Shown: positions 6,616-13,699 of the stretch, piece after piece
How positions within the stretch are numbered: the first letter of the stretch is position 1
Layout of the letters: each line of letters starts with the position of its first letter
Assembly: GCA_964399235.1 (NCBI GenBank)
Contig: CAYNQC010000025.1
Coordinates: 1-17,256 of the forward strand
DNA length: 17,256 nt
From: DASPPK01 sp964399235
GTDB taxonomy: Archaea; Thermoproteota; Bathyarchaeia; Bathyarchaeales; Bathycorpusculaceae
Direction: 5' to 3'
Notes under the pieces: generated by a model
Seen by the model: the letters and a program-made list of their open reading frames with translations, nothing else
The model's database searches: none
Told to the model about the DNA's origin: nothing
Translations under genes and position numbers: made by a program

Positions 6616-7995
6616 ATGAAGAGAAAGGTGATCTTTGTGTTGACGTTAGCAATTCTGTTGAATTTCGGTTTCGCAGCAGAGTTGATCTGTCTAAAAGCAG
6701 AGGGTTCTGATACTTTGCCTGTTCACAACGCGAATACCGGCCTGAATTACGCGACTATTCAGGCGGCTGTGGATGCCGCTGAAACTGTGAATGGGCACAC
6801 GGTTCTTGTTGATGCAGGAATTTACAGCGAGCATTTAGTCCTCAGCAAATCCTTGAGGTTGTTAGGCAACGGAAGTTCCACGACCACGATCGACGGAGGC
6901 GGAACGGCGGCTGTTGTCACCGTGGTGGCTGATGACGTTTTCATCAAAGGGTTTTCAATTTCAAACGGATTGCTCGGAATATTCCTTGACCATTCATACA
7001 ACAGTTCATTACTTGAAAACAACGTAACAGGTATAAGGGATTTCTACGCGGTGTATGCCAGCCACTCCGACAATTGCAGGATCGAAAAGAATCTCGTCGG
7101 TCCGAATTTGGGCGCTGGAATTCTGGTGACCAATTCTTTGAACTTTGAGGTTTCTGGCAATTATGTTCATGGAAATGAAGGCTACGGACTGAATGCCAAT
7201 GCTTCTATGGGTGGACTCATAAGACAGAACGATGTTTCCAACAATTCGTACGATGGAATCGGACTTGGCGAAGGTTGCCAGAACTGCACGATCGCCATGA
7301 ACAATGTGAGCGACAATCAGCTGTACGGTTTATGGCTTGATTCGGATTCCACCGGTAATCTGATCTATGGCAATAATATAGTCCGCAATAGCAAACAAGC
7401 TTCAGTTTATCTGGCAAACCGTTGGGACAACGGGTTTGAAGGCAACTTCTGGAGTGATTACAGCGGTGTTGACGCGGATCATAATGGAATAGCAGATGTT
7501 CCCCTGGCGATAGCTGACAACAACACAGACAACAAGCCTCTCATGGGGCCTATGCATGTCTTTTCGACGCCCCTTGGCTTCGATGTGGACGTCATATCCA
7601 ACTCGTCTATCGCAGCTTTCGATTGCTTTGATACAAATGGCACACTTAGAATGGACATCTCAGATCCGGCAAAGCCTGGAGACTACGGTTTCTGCAGAAT
7701 GCGAATTCCTCATGCCCTGATGACGGAACCTTTCAACGCGTTTGTTGACGGAGCCAACCCATTGTACTGGAATTACACGCTCCGCGACGATGGAGACAGC
7801 CAATGGATTTACTTCGCTTATCAGCGTTCGCCCCACATAGTGCTGATTGAAGGCACACCACGGTCGCGAGGGCAAGATCTTTTCTGGTATCTAATCGCAG
7901 CTGCAATGACAGTGTTTGCGGTTGTTGTCGCCGTCATTGTCGTTTACAATCGCAAACTGAGAAGAAAGTCCAGTCAAGCTCCCAGGCGGGTTTGA
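6616..7995 (+). CDS. Secreted parallel beta-helix (NosD/pectate-lyase-fold) protein with C-terminal membrane anchor
   Basis: A 459-residue exported protein. Residues 1-29 form a signal peptide (MKRKVIFVLTLAILLNFGFA). A short segment with NYATIQAAVDAAETVNG and VLVDAGIYSEHLVLSKSLRLLG starts a right-handed beta-helix. About eight repeated N-rich turns follow (such as LLENNVTG, NYVHGNEGYGL, NDVSNNSYDGIGL). The helix ends with a GNFWSDYSGVDADHNGIAD segment typical of archaeal NosD-like proteins. A beta-rich domain and one C-terminal membrane helix (about residues 425-450) with a basic tail complete it. Many N-x-S/T sites suggest surface glycosylation. An upstream in-frame TTG at 6583 exists, but the ATG at 6616 starts the signal peptide directly and has GGTGG upstream. 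No nitrous oxide reductase genes are nearby, so a carbohydrate-binding or surface-layer role is more plausible than copper insertion. Confidence 0.85.
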   Translation: MKRKVIFVLTLAILLNFGFAAELICLKAEGSDTLPVHNANTGLNYATIQAAVDAAETVNGHTVLVDAGIYSEHLVLSKSLRLLGNGSSTTTIDGGGTAAVVTVVADDVFIKGFSISNGLLGIFLDHSYNSSLLENNVTGIRDFYAVYASHSDNCRIEKNLVGPNLGAGILVTNSLNFEVSGNYVHGNEGYGLNANASMGGLIRQNDVSNNSYDGIGLGEGCQNCTIAMNNVSDNQLYGLWLDSDSTGNLIYGNNIVRNSKQASVYLANRWDNGFEGNFWSDYSGVDADHNGIADVPLAIADNNTDNKPLMGPMHVFSTPLGFDVDVISNSSIAAFDCFDTNGTLRMDISDPAKPGDYGFCRMRIPHALMTEPFNAFVDGANPLYWNYTLRDDGDSQWIYFAYQRSPHIVLIEGTPRSRGQDLFWYLIAAAMTVFAVVVAVIVVYNRKLRRKSSQAPRRV

Positions 7996-8077
7996 TTAAG
8001 CTTCATTATCAGCGTGCGCCTACCCGCCTGTGAGGATTACGGACCAAAATTCATGAGGCTGTACTCTGTTCAAGACC

Positions 8078-9019
8078 CTATCCTCCGATTTTCACACGTA
8101 GTCCGTAGCGTTCCACTATTTTTCGGAGTGAATCAACTTGTTCGGGAGAACAAGAGACTGTTCCTTGAAGAGGGTATTCCTTGCCTAGGCGTTTGTACTT
8201 TGGCTCTCCCAGTCGATGGTAGGGCAAGATGTCGAGTTCTTCAACACCGGTCAGACTCCTAGCGAACGCCGCTGTTTTCTCGATGTTTTCTTCGTCGTCA
8301 TTATAACCTACTACCACCGGTACGCGAATGACGATTTTCTTAGGCAACTTCGCCATTCTTGAAGCGTTGTCTAGAATCAACTCGTTGCCTACGCCAGTCA
8401 GTTGCTGATGAATCTGGGAGTTCATGTGTTTCACATCAAGGAGAACTAGGTCTACGTATTTCAGAACATGAGACAAAATAGACCATTCGGCGTGTCCGCA
8501 GGTTTCGATCGAGGCGTGCAACCCTTTTTCTTCGGTTTTGTATCGACGAAGCAATTCGTAGGCAAAATCTGGTTGTGACAAGGGCTCACCTCCAGTAAGT
8601 GTGATGCCACCTGCAGATCTTTGATAGAAGATCGCGTCTTGACCGATTTCTCGAAGAATCTCGTCCACAGTGACATATCTGCCTGACAATTGAAGAGCTT
8701 CGCCAGGGCAACGGTCCACGCAAAGACGGCAGAAGTCACAGAGGTCGTGGCTGATGTGTTTCCTGCCTTCTTCCTCCTCAGAGATTGCCTTGGATGCGCA
8801 GGTTCTGACACAGAGGCTGCAGTTGATGCAGCTTTCTTGCAGCCAGAGAATCTGAGGTTGGAAGGTCTGTAGTTCGGGATTACAACACCACAGGCATCTT
8901 AATGGGCAGCCTTTGAAGAAAATGGCTGTACGTATGCCTGGACCGTCGTGTATGGCGTACTTGGTTATTTTGCCGATTGATCCGATGACAGATTCTCGTG
9001 AAGCCGTTTGCCTTTGCAA
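8078..9019 (-). CDS. Glycyl radical enzyme activase (radical SAM, PflA-like)
   Basis: A 313-residue radical-SAM enzyme that installs the glycyl radical on the enzyme encoded just upstream. It carries YAIHDGPGIRT, followed by the SAM cluster motif C-x3-C-x2-C at Cys38, Cys42 and Cys45. An inserted two-cluster ferredoxin domain has Cys64/67/70/74 and Cys94/97/100/104. The SAM-binding TLTGGEPL lies at 140-147. The ferredoxin insert is typical of activases for the dehydratase, decarboxylase and synthase glycyl radical enzymes and is absent from the classical pyruvate formate-lyase activase. The only plausible start is the TTG at 9019, four bases after the partner's stop codon, so the two are co-translated. 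It needs reduced ferredoxin or flavodoxin and is oxygen-sensitive, implying an anaerobe. Confidence 0.94.
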   Translation of the reverse strand: MQRQTASRESVIGSIGKITKYAIHDGPGIRTAIFFKGCPLRCLWCCNPELQTFQPQILWLQESCINCSLCVRTCASKAISEEEEGRKHISHDLCDFCRLCVDRCPGEALQLSGRYVTVDEILREIGQDAIFYQRSAGGITLTGGEPLSQPDFAYELLRRYKTEEKGLHASIETCGHAEWSILSHVLKYVDLVLLDVKHMNSQIHQQLTGVGNELILDNASRMAKLPKKIVIRVPVVVGYNDDEENIEKTAAFARSLTGVEELDILPYHRLGEPKYKRLGKEYPLQGTVSCSPEQVDSLRKIVERYGLRVKIGG

Positions 9020-9023
9020 CCGT

Positions 9024-11462
9024 TCACAGACCGTGTTCGCTTCGGGAGACTATTTCTTCTTGGATTTCTCGGCTGAGCAGCACGAAGTAGTCTGAGTATC
9101 CAGCGACCCGAACGATGAGGTTTCGATAGTTTTCAGGGTGTTCTTGTGCGTCTCGCAGAGTGTCTGCGCCGATGACGTTGAATTGGACGTGGAATCCTCC
9201 TTGGTCGAAGTAGCCCCGGATCAGCCCAGCAAATTTATGCAGATCTTCCGTTGTCTTAAGACATTGCGGGCTTATCTTCATGTTCAAAAGTGTGCCGTTG
9301 CAGCGAGCGTGGTCGATTTTAGCCACTGACTTGGCTTCGGCGGTGGGTCCGTTCTTATCGTGACCTTGAACTGGTGAGACACCTTCAGAGAGCCAGTGGT
9401 GACTGTGACGGCCGTCGGGCGTGGCACCGGTCAGTTTGCCCAATGCTATGTGAGCGGTCGTCGGTAACAGGTCGACATAATACTTGGAACCTTGTGTGTC
9501 CCTATGCTTCTCAACTTCATCGCAGACGATTTTCTGGACAAGCAGTGCAAGCGCGTCGGCGTAGTCGTCGTCGTTCCCGTAATGAGGAGTCTTGTTGACA
9601 ATAGTCCGGAGCAACGATTCATGTCCTTTGAAGTCTTCTGCTAAAGCCTTCTTCAGGTCTGCCATTGTAAAGTCTTTGCCATCGAAAACATGTTTCTTCA
9701 TGACCGCCAATGCATCTGTCACTGTTCCCAGGCCGACGCCAGAGATAACGCATTGATTGTAATGGGCACCCCCGTTGTGCCAATCTAAGCCTTTTTCGAT
9801 GCAATCCTCCATGAGCACTGACGTAAAGGGGACTGGGCAGTACGTGCCGTAAATGTCACGCACTATGTTGTCATATTTGACTTTTACGTCGACGAAATGA
9901 GCAACTTGCTGCCTGAAGCTTTCTACGAGTTGGTCGAACGATGAGAACACGATTGGATCGCCTGTCCCTGGGCCTAGCCGTGTGTTGGTCAAGGGATCTA
10001 TTCCATTATTCACTGCCAATTCGAGGCATTTGGCGAGGTTTAAGTATCCCGATGAGGCCATGCGGTCTTTACCGCCGCTATTAGGGGAAACACAACCGTT
10101 TATGTTTCCTGCGCGCGAGTCGTATAACGTTCGGCCTCGGTTTACCATTCCAAGGATCATGATGTCACTGTTGAACATGGCGGGTAAGCCCATTCCGTAT
10201 TTGAGGAGTTCGCAGCAACGGATGAGGAATTTGTGTGGAGTTTTTGTGCTGATTTGGGCTGAGAGTTGGGGTTGCGGGAGTTTCACGTGTTCCAAGGCTG
10301 TGAGGCACATGTACGAGAGTTCGTTCGTGGCGTCGAGTCCTTCGGGTGTGAGACCCCCTATAGTCAAGTTTTGAAAGTCTGGGTAGCTGCTGCTTGTGTT
10401 GGATTCACCTGAGTCCTTGGCGAGGGTTATCTCGTCAAATTTCACCCATAGCAGATCGAGTAGTTCCTGCGCCTCGGTTTGGACAAGCTGTCCCGAGTCG
10501 ACGTTGTGACGGTAGAAGGGATACATGTACTGGTCAAATCTGCCAGGACACATAGAATGCCCGTTCGTTTCCAAGTTGAGGACCAAATGCGTGAACCAGA
10601 AGGACTGCAAAGCTTCGTGAAAGGTCCGCGCCGGGTCTGCTGGTACTTGTTCGCAAATCTTGGCGATTTTCTCCAATTCCGCTTTTCGTTCCGGATCTTT
10701 CTCCTCCGATGCCAAACGAAGTGCCTCTTTCGAATGACGTCTTGCGAAGTTGATTGCTGCATCCAACGTTAAAAGCATGGCTTCAAGTAATTGTTTTTTG
10801 TGGATGTACCTGGGTTCTTCGAACTGAAGTCTTGAGAGCCTTTCTTTGACTTCTTCTTTGATGCCATTCATTCCTTTCTTGAGGACTTTGTCATAAGCCA
10901 CTGTAATGTGACCGAGGGTGCGGGATGTGAAGTAGTTGTAAAGCACTCCCAATTTGTCTGCTTGCCATATCTCGTCGGGTACAGATTCCATTAGTCGATC
11001 GTATATTTGGCGACCACGCCAATATGGGAAAACCTCCTCACGAAGGACTTTTTTTGTTTCTTCACTGACATGGAAAGGTGTGTTGCTACGAGTTGATACC
11101 GTATCGAGATCACGTTCCAACCAGCTACAGTTTACCTCCGGATAAACAGGAGAGCCGTGAGGCTTTGCAGCTTTCATGCCGATGATTAATTCTCCCTCCT
11201 GTATGGATATAGGCTGTTCGATCAGGATTCTCTCCAGCATTTTTGCCCGACGAATGACTGTCGGCTGCCCTTCAGTTTCCTTGCAGCTCCTCGTCACCGA
11301 TACTGCGCGAAAAGGAAAAATCTCTGGTGTTGCGTTTTGATTCCGCTCAACACATGCCATGACCCTCCCAGTTGGATGGCACAGATCAGGGTACTGGAAA
11401 GACTGACCAGTCTGGGTCTTTCGTCTGTTGTACTCATGTTTCTCAAAATGCCTGGTATCCAT
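9024..11462 (-). CDS. Glycyl radical enzyme (PflD/GD-type) of unknown substrate
   Basis: An 812-residue radical enzyme of the family that includes glycerol dehydratase, choline lyase, hydroxyproline dehydratase, aryl decarboxylases and X-succinate synthases. The N-terminal region has CKETEGQPTVIRRAKMLER; the middle has CPGRFDQYMYPFY. The active-site loop reads NINGCVSPN, with the thiyl cysteine encoded at 10092-10094. The C-terminal glycyl loop reads VRVAGYSDYFVLL, with the radical glycine 24 residues from the end. Dehydratases and lyases of this family have Glu two residues after the cysteine (GCVE); here it is Ser. The pyruvate formate-lyase Cys-Cys pair is also absent. The ATG at 11462 has GAGTGATC just upstream; a GTG at 11471 would add three residues. 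The activase gene follows 4 bases after the stop. No microcompartment or transporter gene is adjacent. Confidence 0.94.
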   Translation of the reverse strand: MDTRHFEKHEYNRRKTQTGQSFQYPDLCHPTGRVMACVERNQNATPEIFPFRAVSVTRSCKETEGQPTVIRRAKMLERILIEQPISIQEGELIIGMKAAKPHGSPVYPEVNCSWLERDLDTVSTRSNTPFHVSEETKKVLREEVFPYWRGRQIYDRLMESVPDEIWQADKLGVLYNYFTSRTLGHITVAYDKVLKKGMNGIKEEVKERLSRLQFEEPRYIHKKQLLEAMLLTLDAAINFARRHSKEALRLASEEKDPERKAELEKIAKICEQVPADPARTFHEALQSFWFTHLVLNLETNGHSMCPGRFDQYMYPFYRHNVDSGQLVQTEAQELLDLLWVKFDEITLAKDSGESNTSSSYPDFQNLTIGGLTPEGLDATNELSYMCLTALEHVKLPQPQLSAQISTKTPHKFLIRCCELLKYGMGLPAMFNSDIMILGMVNRGRTLYDSRAGNINGCVSPNSGGKDRMASSGYLNLAKCLELAVNNGIDPLTNTRLGPGTGDPIVFSSFDQLVESFRQQVAHFVDVKVKYDNIVRDIYGTYCPVPFTSVLMEDCIEKGLDWHNGGAHYNQCVISGVGLGTVTDALAVMKKHVFDGKDFTMADLKKALAEDFKGHESLLRTIVNKTPHYGNDDDYADALALLVQKIVCDEVEKHRDTQGSKYYVDLLPTTAHIALGKLTGATPDGRHSHHWLSEGVSPVQGHDKNGPTAEAKSVAKIDHARCNGTLLNMKISPQCLKTTEDLHKFAGLIRGYFDQGGFHVQFNVIGADTLRDAQEHPENYRNLIVRVAGYSDYFVLLSREIQEEIVSRSEHGL

Positions 11463-11511
11463 TGGGATCACTCTTGCGTAAGGAGCGGTCTAAAACACTG
11501 TCAACCCTTCA

Positions 11512-11518
11512 ATTAAAT
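11512..11518 (-). promoter_or_regulatory. TATA-like box for the glycyl radical enzyme operon
   Basis: The minus strand reads ATTTAAT here, in an AT-rich patch of the 109-base gap between eL22 and the glycyl radical enzyme gene. A start of transcription about 26 bases downstream (near 11489) gives a leader of roughly 27 bases, holding the GAGTGATC ribosome-binding sequence. This supports transcription separate from the eL22 operon. Confidence 0.4.
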
Positions 11519-11560
11519 GTTTTGCAGCTAGATTTTTCCCGCGCGCTCGACTTCAGCAGG

Positions 11561-11583
11561 TAACGCGGCGGTTATCCGCGTTA
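11561..11583 (-). terminator. GC-rich hairpin over the eL22 stop codon
   Basis: A perfect 8-base inverted repeat: TAACGCGG (11561-11568) and CCGCGTTA (11576-11583), with a 7-base loop. The TTA at 11581-11583 is the complement of the eL22 TAA stop codon. On the minus-strand transcript the hairpin therefore begins with the stop codon itself. No U-run follows directly; A/T-rich sequence comes about 25-50 bases later. It may protect the 3' end, aid termination or be an operator for the downstream gene. Confidence 0.45.
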
Positions 11584-11862
11584 TTCCTCTTCTTCTACCT
11601 TCTTGGCCTTGACTACCAGAGTATTCTCTTTGCCGCCTATGACTCTAAAATAGTCCTTCAGTTCTTTCTTATGCAAGAATTTTCGCAACAAGACGCGTAA
11701 ATATGTCCTCGATAGTTTTCCTTCTTCGTCCTTGACGACTACGTTATTTGTTTCCGTGTCGACTTTGGCATTGGTCCTTTCTTTCAGGTACGCGGTCAAT
11801 TCTTTGATCATATCGCTTCCTTCGTCCTTCAATTCTGATATTTCTATCTTGATCTCCACCAT
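11581..11862 (-). CDS. rpl22e: Ribosomal protein eL22 (eukaryote-type large-subunit protein)
   Basis: A 93-residue basic/acidic protein that aligns by eye along its full length with eukaryotic eL22. The clearest block is KLSRTYLRVLLRKFLHKKEL followed by KDYFRVIGG, which mirrors SKRYLKYLTKKYLKKNNL and RDWLRVV of the human protein. The N-terminal IKIEIS strand, the LTAYLKERTNAKV helix and the acidic EEEE C-terminus also match. eL22 lies on the large subunit near 23S/28S rRNA. The ATG at 11862 is favoured: GAGGTG lies 6 bases upstream and overlaps the TGA of the PhoU-like gene; a GTG at 11871 is in frame but sits inside that sequence. It is the last gene of the transporter/PhoU-like operon. eL22 is absent from most archaea and has been reported in Asgard genomes. 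Being identified without a search, the call rests on motif resemblance. Confidence 0.85.
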   Translation of the reverse strand: MVEIKIEISELKDEGSDMIKELTAYLKERTNAKVDTETNNVVVKDEEGKLSRTYLRVLLRKFLHKKELKDYFRVIGGKENTLVVKAKKVEEEE

Positions 11863-11872
11863 TTCAATCACC

Positions 11873-12532
11873 TCATTTCCTCACTATTATGACTCTGATT
11901 TGATCACAGACATCTTCACATGCATCTGCGATCTCCTCTATTGCGTCGAACAGTTGACCCATCAGTACGGCCACGCCGGCCCTTGGCAAGTCTTCTTTTC
12001 CCAGCAAGGTTCTGGCTCTTTCATGAAGGTCATCGACTTTCTCTTCCTCTCGTTCTACAACGTCGGCGGCCTGGAGTGCTTCCTCGGGTTTGGTCATCAT
12101 CTTGTTGACACATTTTTGAAGAGAAACGGTGCATTGTCTAACGCCTGCTGCCATATTCATCACCGCGTCCTTTATCGAAGCAGGAACATATTCCATTGGA
12201 ATCGCGCCCAGTATGCGTGTGGATTCTCTGCTCCAGTCAGCGACCATGTCCACTCTCTTGACTAAACCCATTAGATCCTCCCTGTCTGTCGGTGAAAGTT
12301 CTCCTCTCGATATCTCGTCCATGACGCTTCTTCGCAACCGATCTGCCTCTCTTTCGCTGCTTGCGACTCTTTCGATGCATCTTTGCATTTCTTTCAAGTC
12401 GCCTTTTGTCGCTGCTCCTATGGCTTTCTCAAGATCCTCAACTATGCCAGTTGTCAACGCCAGGTGGCGTTGAATAGCACTTAGCGCTTTGGTTTCTTTC
12501 CGTTTTGCGAACCATTTTACCAAATCACTCAA
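11873..12532 (-). CDS. PhoU-like (DUF47-family) regulatory protein
   Basis: A 219-residue, almost wholly helical protein of the PhoU-like/DUF47 type, cytoplasmic. It shows the repeated pattern of this family: EREADRLRRSVMDEISRG in the first half, and DVVEREEEKVDDLHERA followed by LFDAIEEIADACEDVCDQIRVI in the second. Acidic E/D-x3-D motifs on such helices bind metal clusters in PhoU proteins. DUF47 proteins are usually paired with Pit phosphate permeases; here the gene overlaps an ABC ATPase gene by 8 bases. The start is the TTG at 12532, supported by a strong AAGGAGG ribosome-binding site (12542-12548) inside the ATPase gene, 9 bases upstream. Role inferred: modulating the neighbouring importer or sensing its substrate, perhaps phosphate or another oxyanion. 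It is also tightly linked to eL22. Confidence 0.85.
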   Translation of the reverse strand: MSDLVKWFAKRKETKALSAIQRHLALTTGIVEDLEKAIGAATKGDLKEMQRCIERVASSEREADRLRRSVMDEISRGELSPTDREDLMGLVKRVDMVADWSRESTRILGAIPMEYVPASIKDAVMNMAAGVRQCTVSLQKCVNKMMTKPEEALQAADVVEREEEKVDDLHERARTLLGKEDLPRAGVAVLMGQLFDAIEEIADACEDVCDQIRVIIVRK

Positions 12533-13625
12533 CAGCCAACTCCTCCTTCAGCCCTGTTTGCGGGTATGCGAACATGCGGGCTTTCTCTGAAGGGAAACTG
12601 ACATAAACCCTTTCGTCCGTTTTCAGCCACTTTCCCACTGTCGAGGGCTTTACTATTACGATAGAGTCTTGATTTTCAAGCACAATCTCGTAGCGTATGT
12701 TTGTTCCCTCAAAAGTCACTCTTTCCACAGTCCCAGCAATCGAATTTGCATCTTTCTTTTCCTCTTGGACAAATAATGCTTCTGGCCTGACCGCTAAGAC
12801 CACCCTTTCGCCCTTGTTCAAACCATTGCTGGAAGATTGTACCCTTATTCCTCCACGAAGCTCTACAGTAACTTCTTTTTCATTTCTTTCAAAAACATAG
12901 CCTTCTAGAAAGTTTGACTCTCCTATGAAGTTGGCAACGAAAACGTTTTCAGGCGACATGTAAAGCTCGTTTGGAGTGCCAACCTGCTTGATTCCGCCTT
13001 TTTTCATCACGGCAATTCTGTCAGATATTGCCATTGCCTCGGCTTGATCATGAGTCACATGTATGGCGGTTAGCCCAAGGTCTTTTGTCATCCTTCTTAT
13101 TTCATATCTCAGGTCGTTTCGTACTTTTGCGTCCAATTGACCTAGTGGTTCATCTAAGAGCAGCAGTCTGGCTCCTGCTGCTAAGGCTCGTGCCACGGCT
13201 ATTCTCTGCATCATTCCTCCGCTGAGCTCGTTTGTGAAAGCATCCAAGCGTTCGTGAAGCCTGACCATTTCCAGGACTTCGTCTCCGATGGTGCTTGCTT
13301 TCTTCATGTCGTAGCCTTTGACTCTTGGACCATAGATCACGTTGTTCCAAACGTTCAAGTGCGGAAAAAGCGCGAAAGTCTGGAAGACAAATCCGACGTC
13401 TCTGTCTTCGGGGGGGACATCGTTTACCAGTTTGTCTCCGATGAAGATCTCTCCGGCGTCAGGTTTGATCAGGCCTGCAATGAGCCTCAGAAGAGTTGTC
13501 TTCCCACAGCCACTCGGCCCGAGCAACGCGAAGTATTCTTTGTCGTTGATGTGGAGGGTCGCATTATCCACGGCGACGAGTTTCCCGAACTTCTTCGTAA
13601 CGTTTTCTATTCGGACGTCAGGCAT
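12525..13625 (-). CDS. ABC transporter ATP-binding protein (PotA/FbpC/WtpC type)
   Basis: The 366-residue energising subunit of an importer, acting on the cytoplasmic face with the fused permease encoded upstream. Motifs: Walker A GPSGCGKTT (36-44); Q-loop VFQTFALFPHL (Gln82); signature LSGGMMQ (134-140); Walker B LLLLDEP (154-160); D-loop GQLD; switch His192 in VTHDQAEAM. After residue ~240 the C-terminal extension has a TOBE-like regulatory fold (for example GERVVLAVRPEALF). This architecture is shared by ATPases for polyamines, ferric iron, sulfate, molybdate/tungstate and sugars, so the substrate cannot be read from this gene. The ATG at 13625 is 74 bases after the permease stop; a GGAGG lies about 12 bases upstream and a TTTATCA box about 45 bases upstream, so a secondary promoter is possible. 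Confidence 0.95.
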   Translation of the reverse strand: MPDVRIENVTKKFGKLVAVDNATLHINDKEYFALLGPSGCGKTTLLRLIAGLIKPDAGEIFIGDKLVNDVPPEDRDVGFVFQTFALFPHLNVWNNVIYGPRVKGYDMKKASTIGDEVLEMVRLHERLDAFTNELSGGMMQRIAVARALAAGARLLLLDEPLGQLDAKVRNDLRYEIRRMTKDLGLTAIHVTHDQAEAMAISDRIAVMKKGGIKQVGTPNELYMSPENVFVANFIGESNFLEGYVFERNEKEVTVELRGGIRVQSSSNGLNKGERVVLAVRPEALFVQEEKKDANSIAGTVERVTFEGTNIRYEIVLENQDSIVIVKPSTVGKWLKTDERVYVSFPSEKARMFAYPQTGLKEELAVE

Positions 13626-13699
13626 CGCCTAGTTTTTCCTCCACATTTGCCTTCATCGTTTTGCCGTATTGATAAATTGTTTGTCGTTTATTAAGCATG

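Noticed and set aside
6616..7995. Calling the beta-helix gene nosD (copper insertion for nitrous oxide reductase)
   Set aside because: The fold resembles NosD, but no nosZ, nosF or nosY neighbour is present. The C-terminal domain and anchor point to a general surface protein.
9024..11462. Calling the glycyl radical enzyme pyruvate formate-lyase or choline lyase
   Set aside because: The Cys-Cys pair of pyruvate formate-lyase and the GCVE motif of choline lyase are both absent, so a specific name would not be justified.
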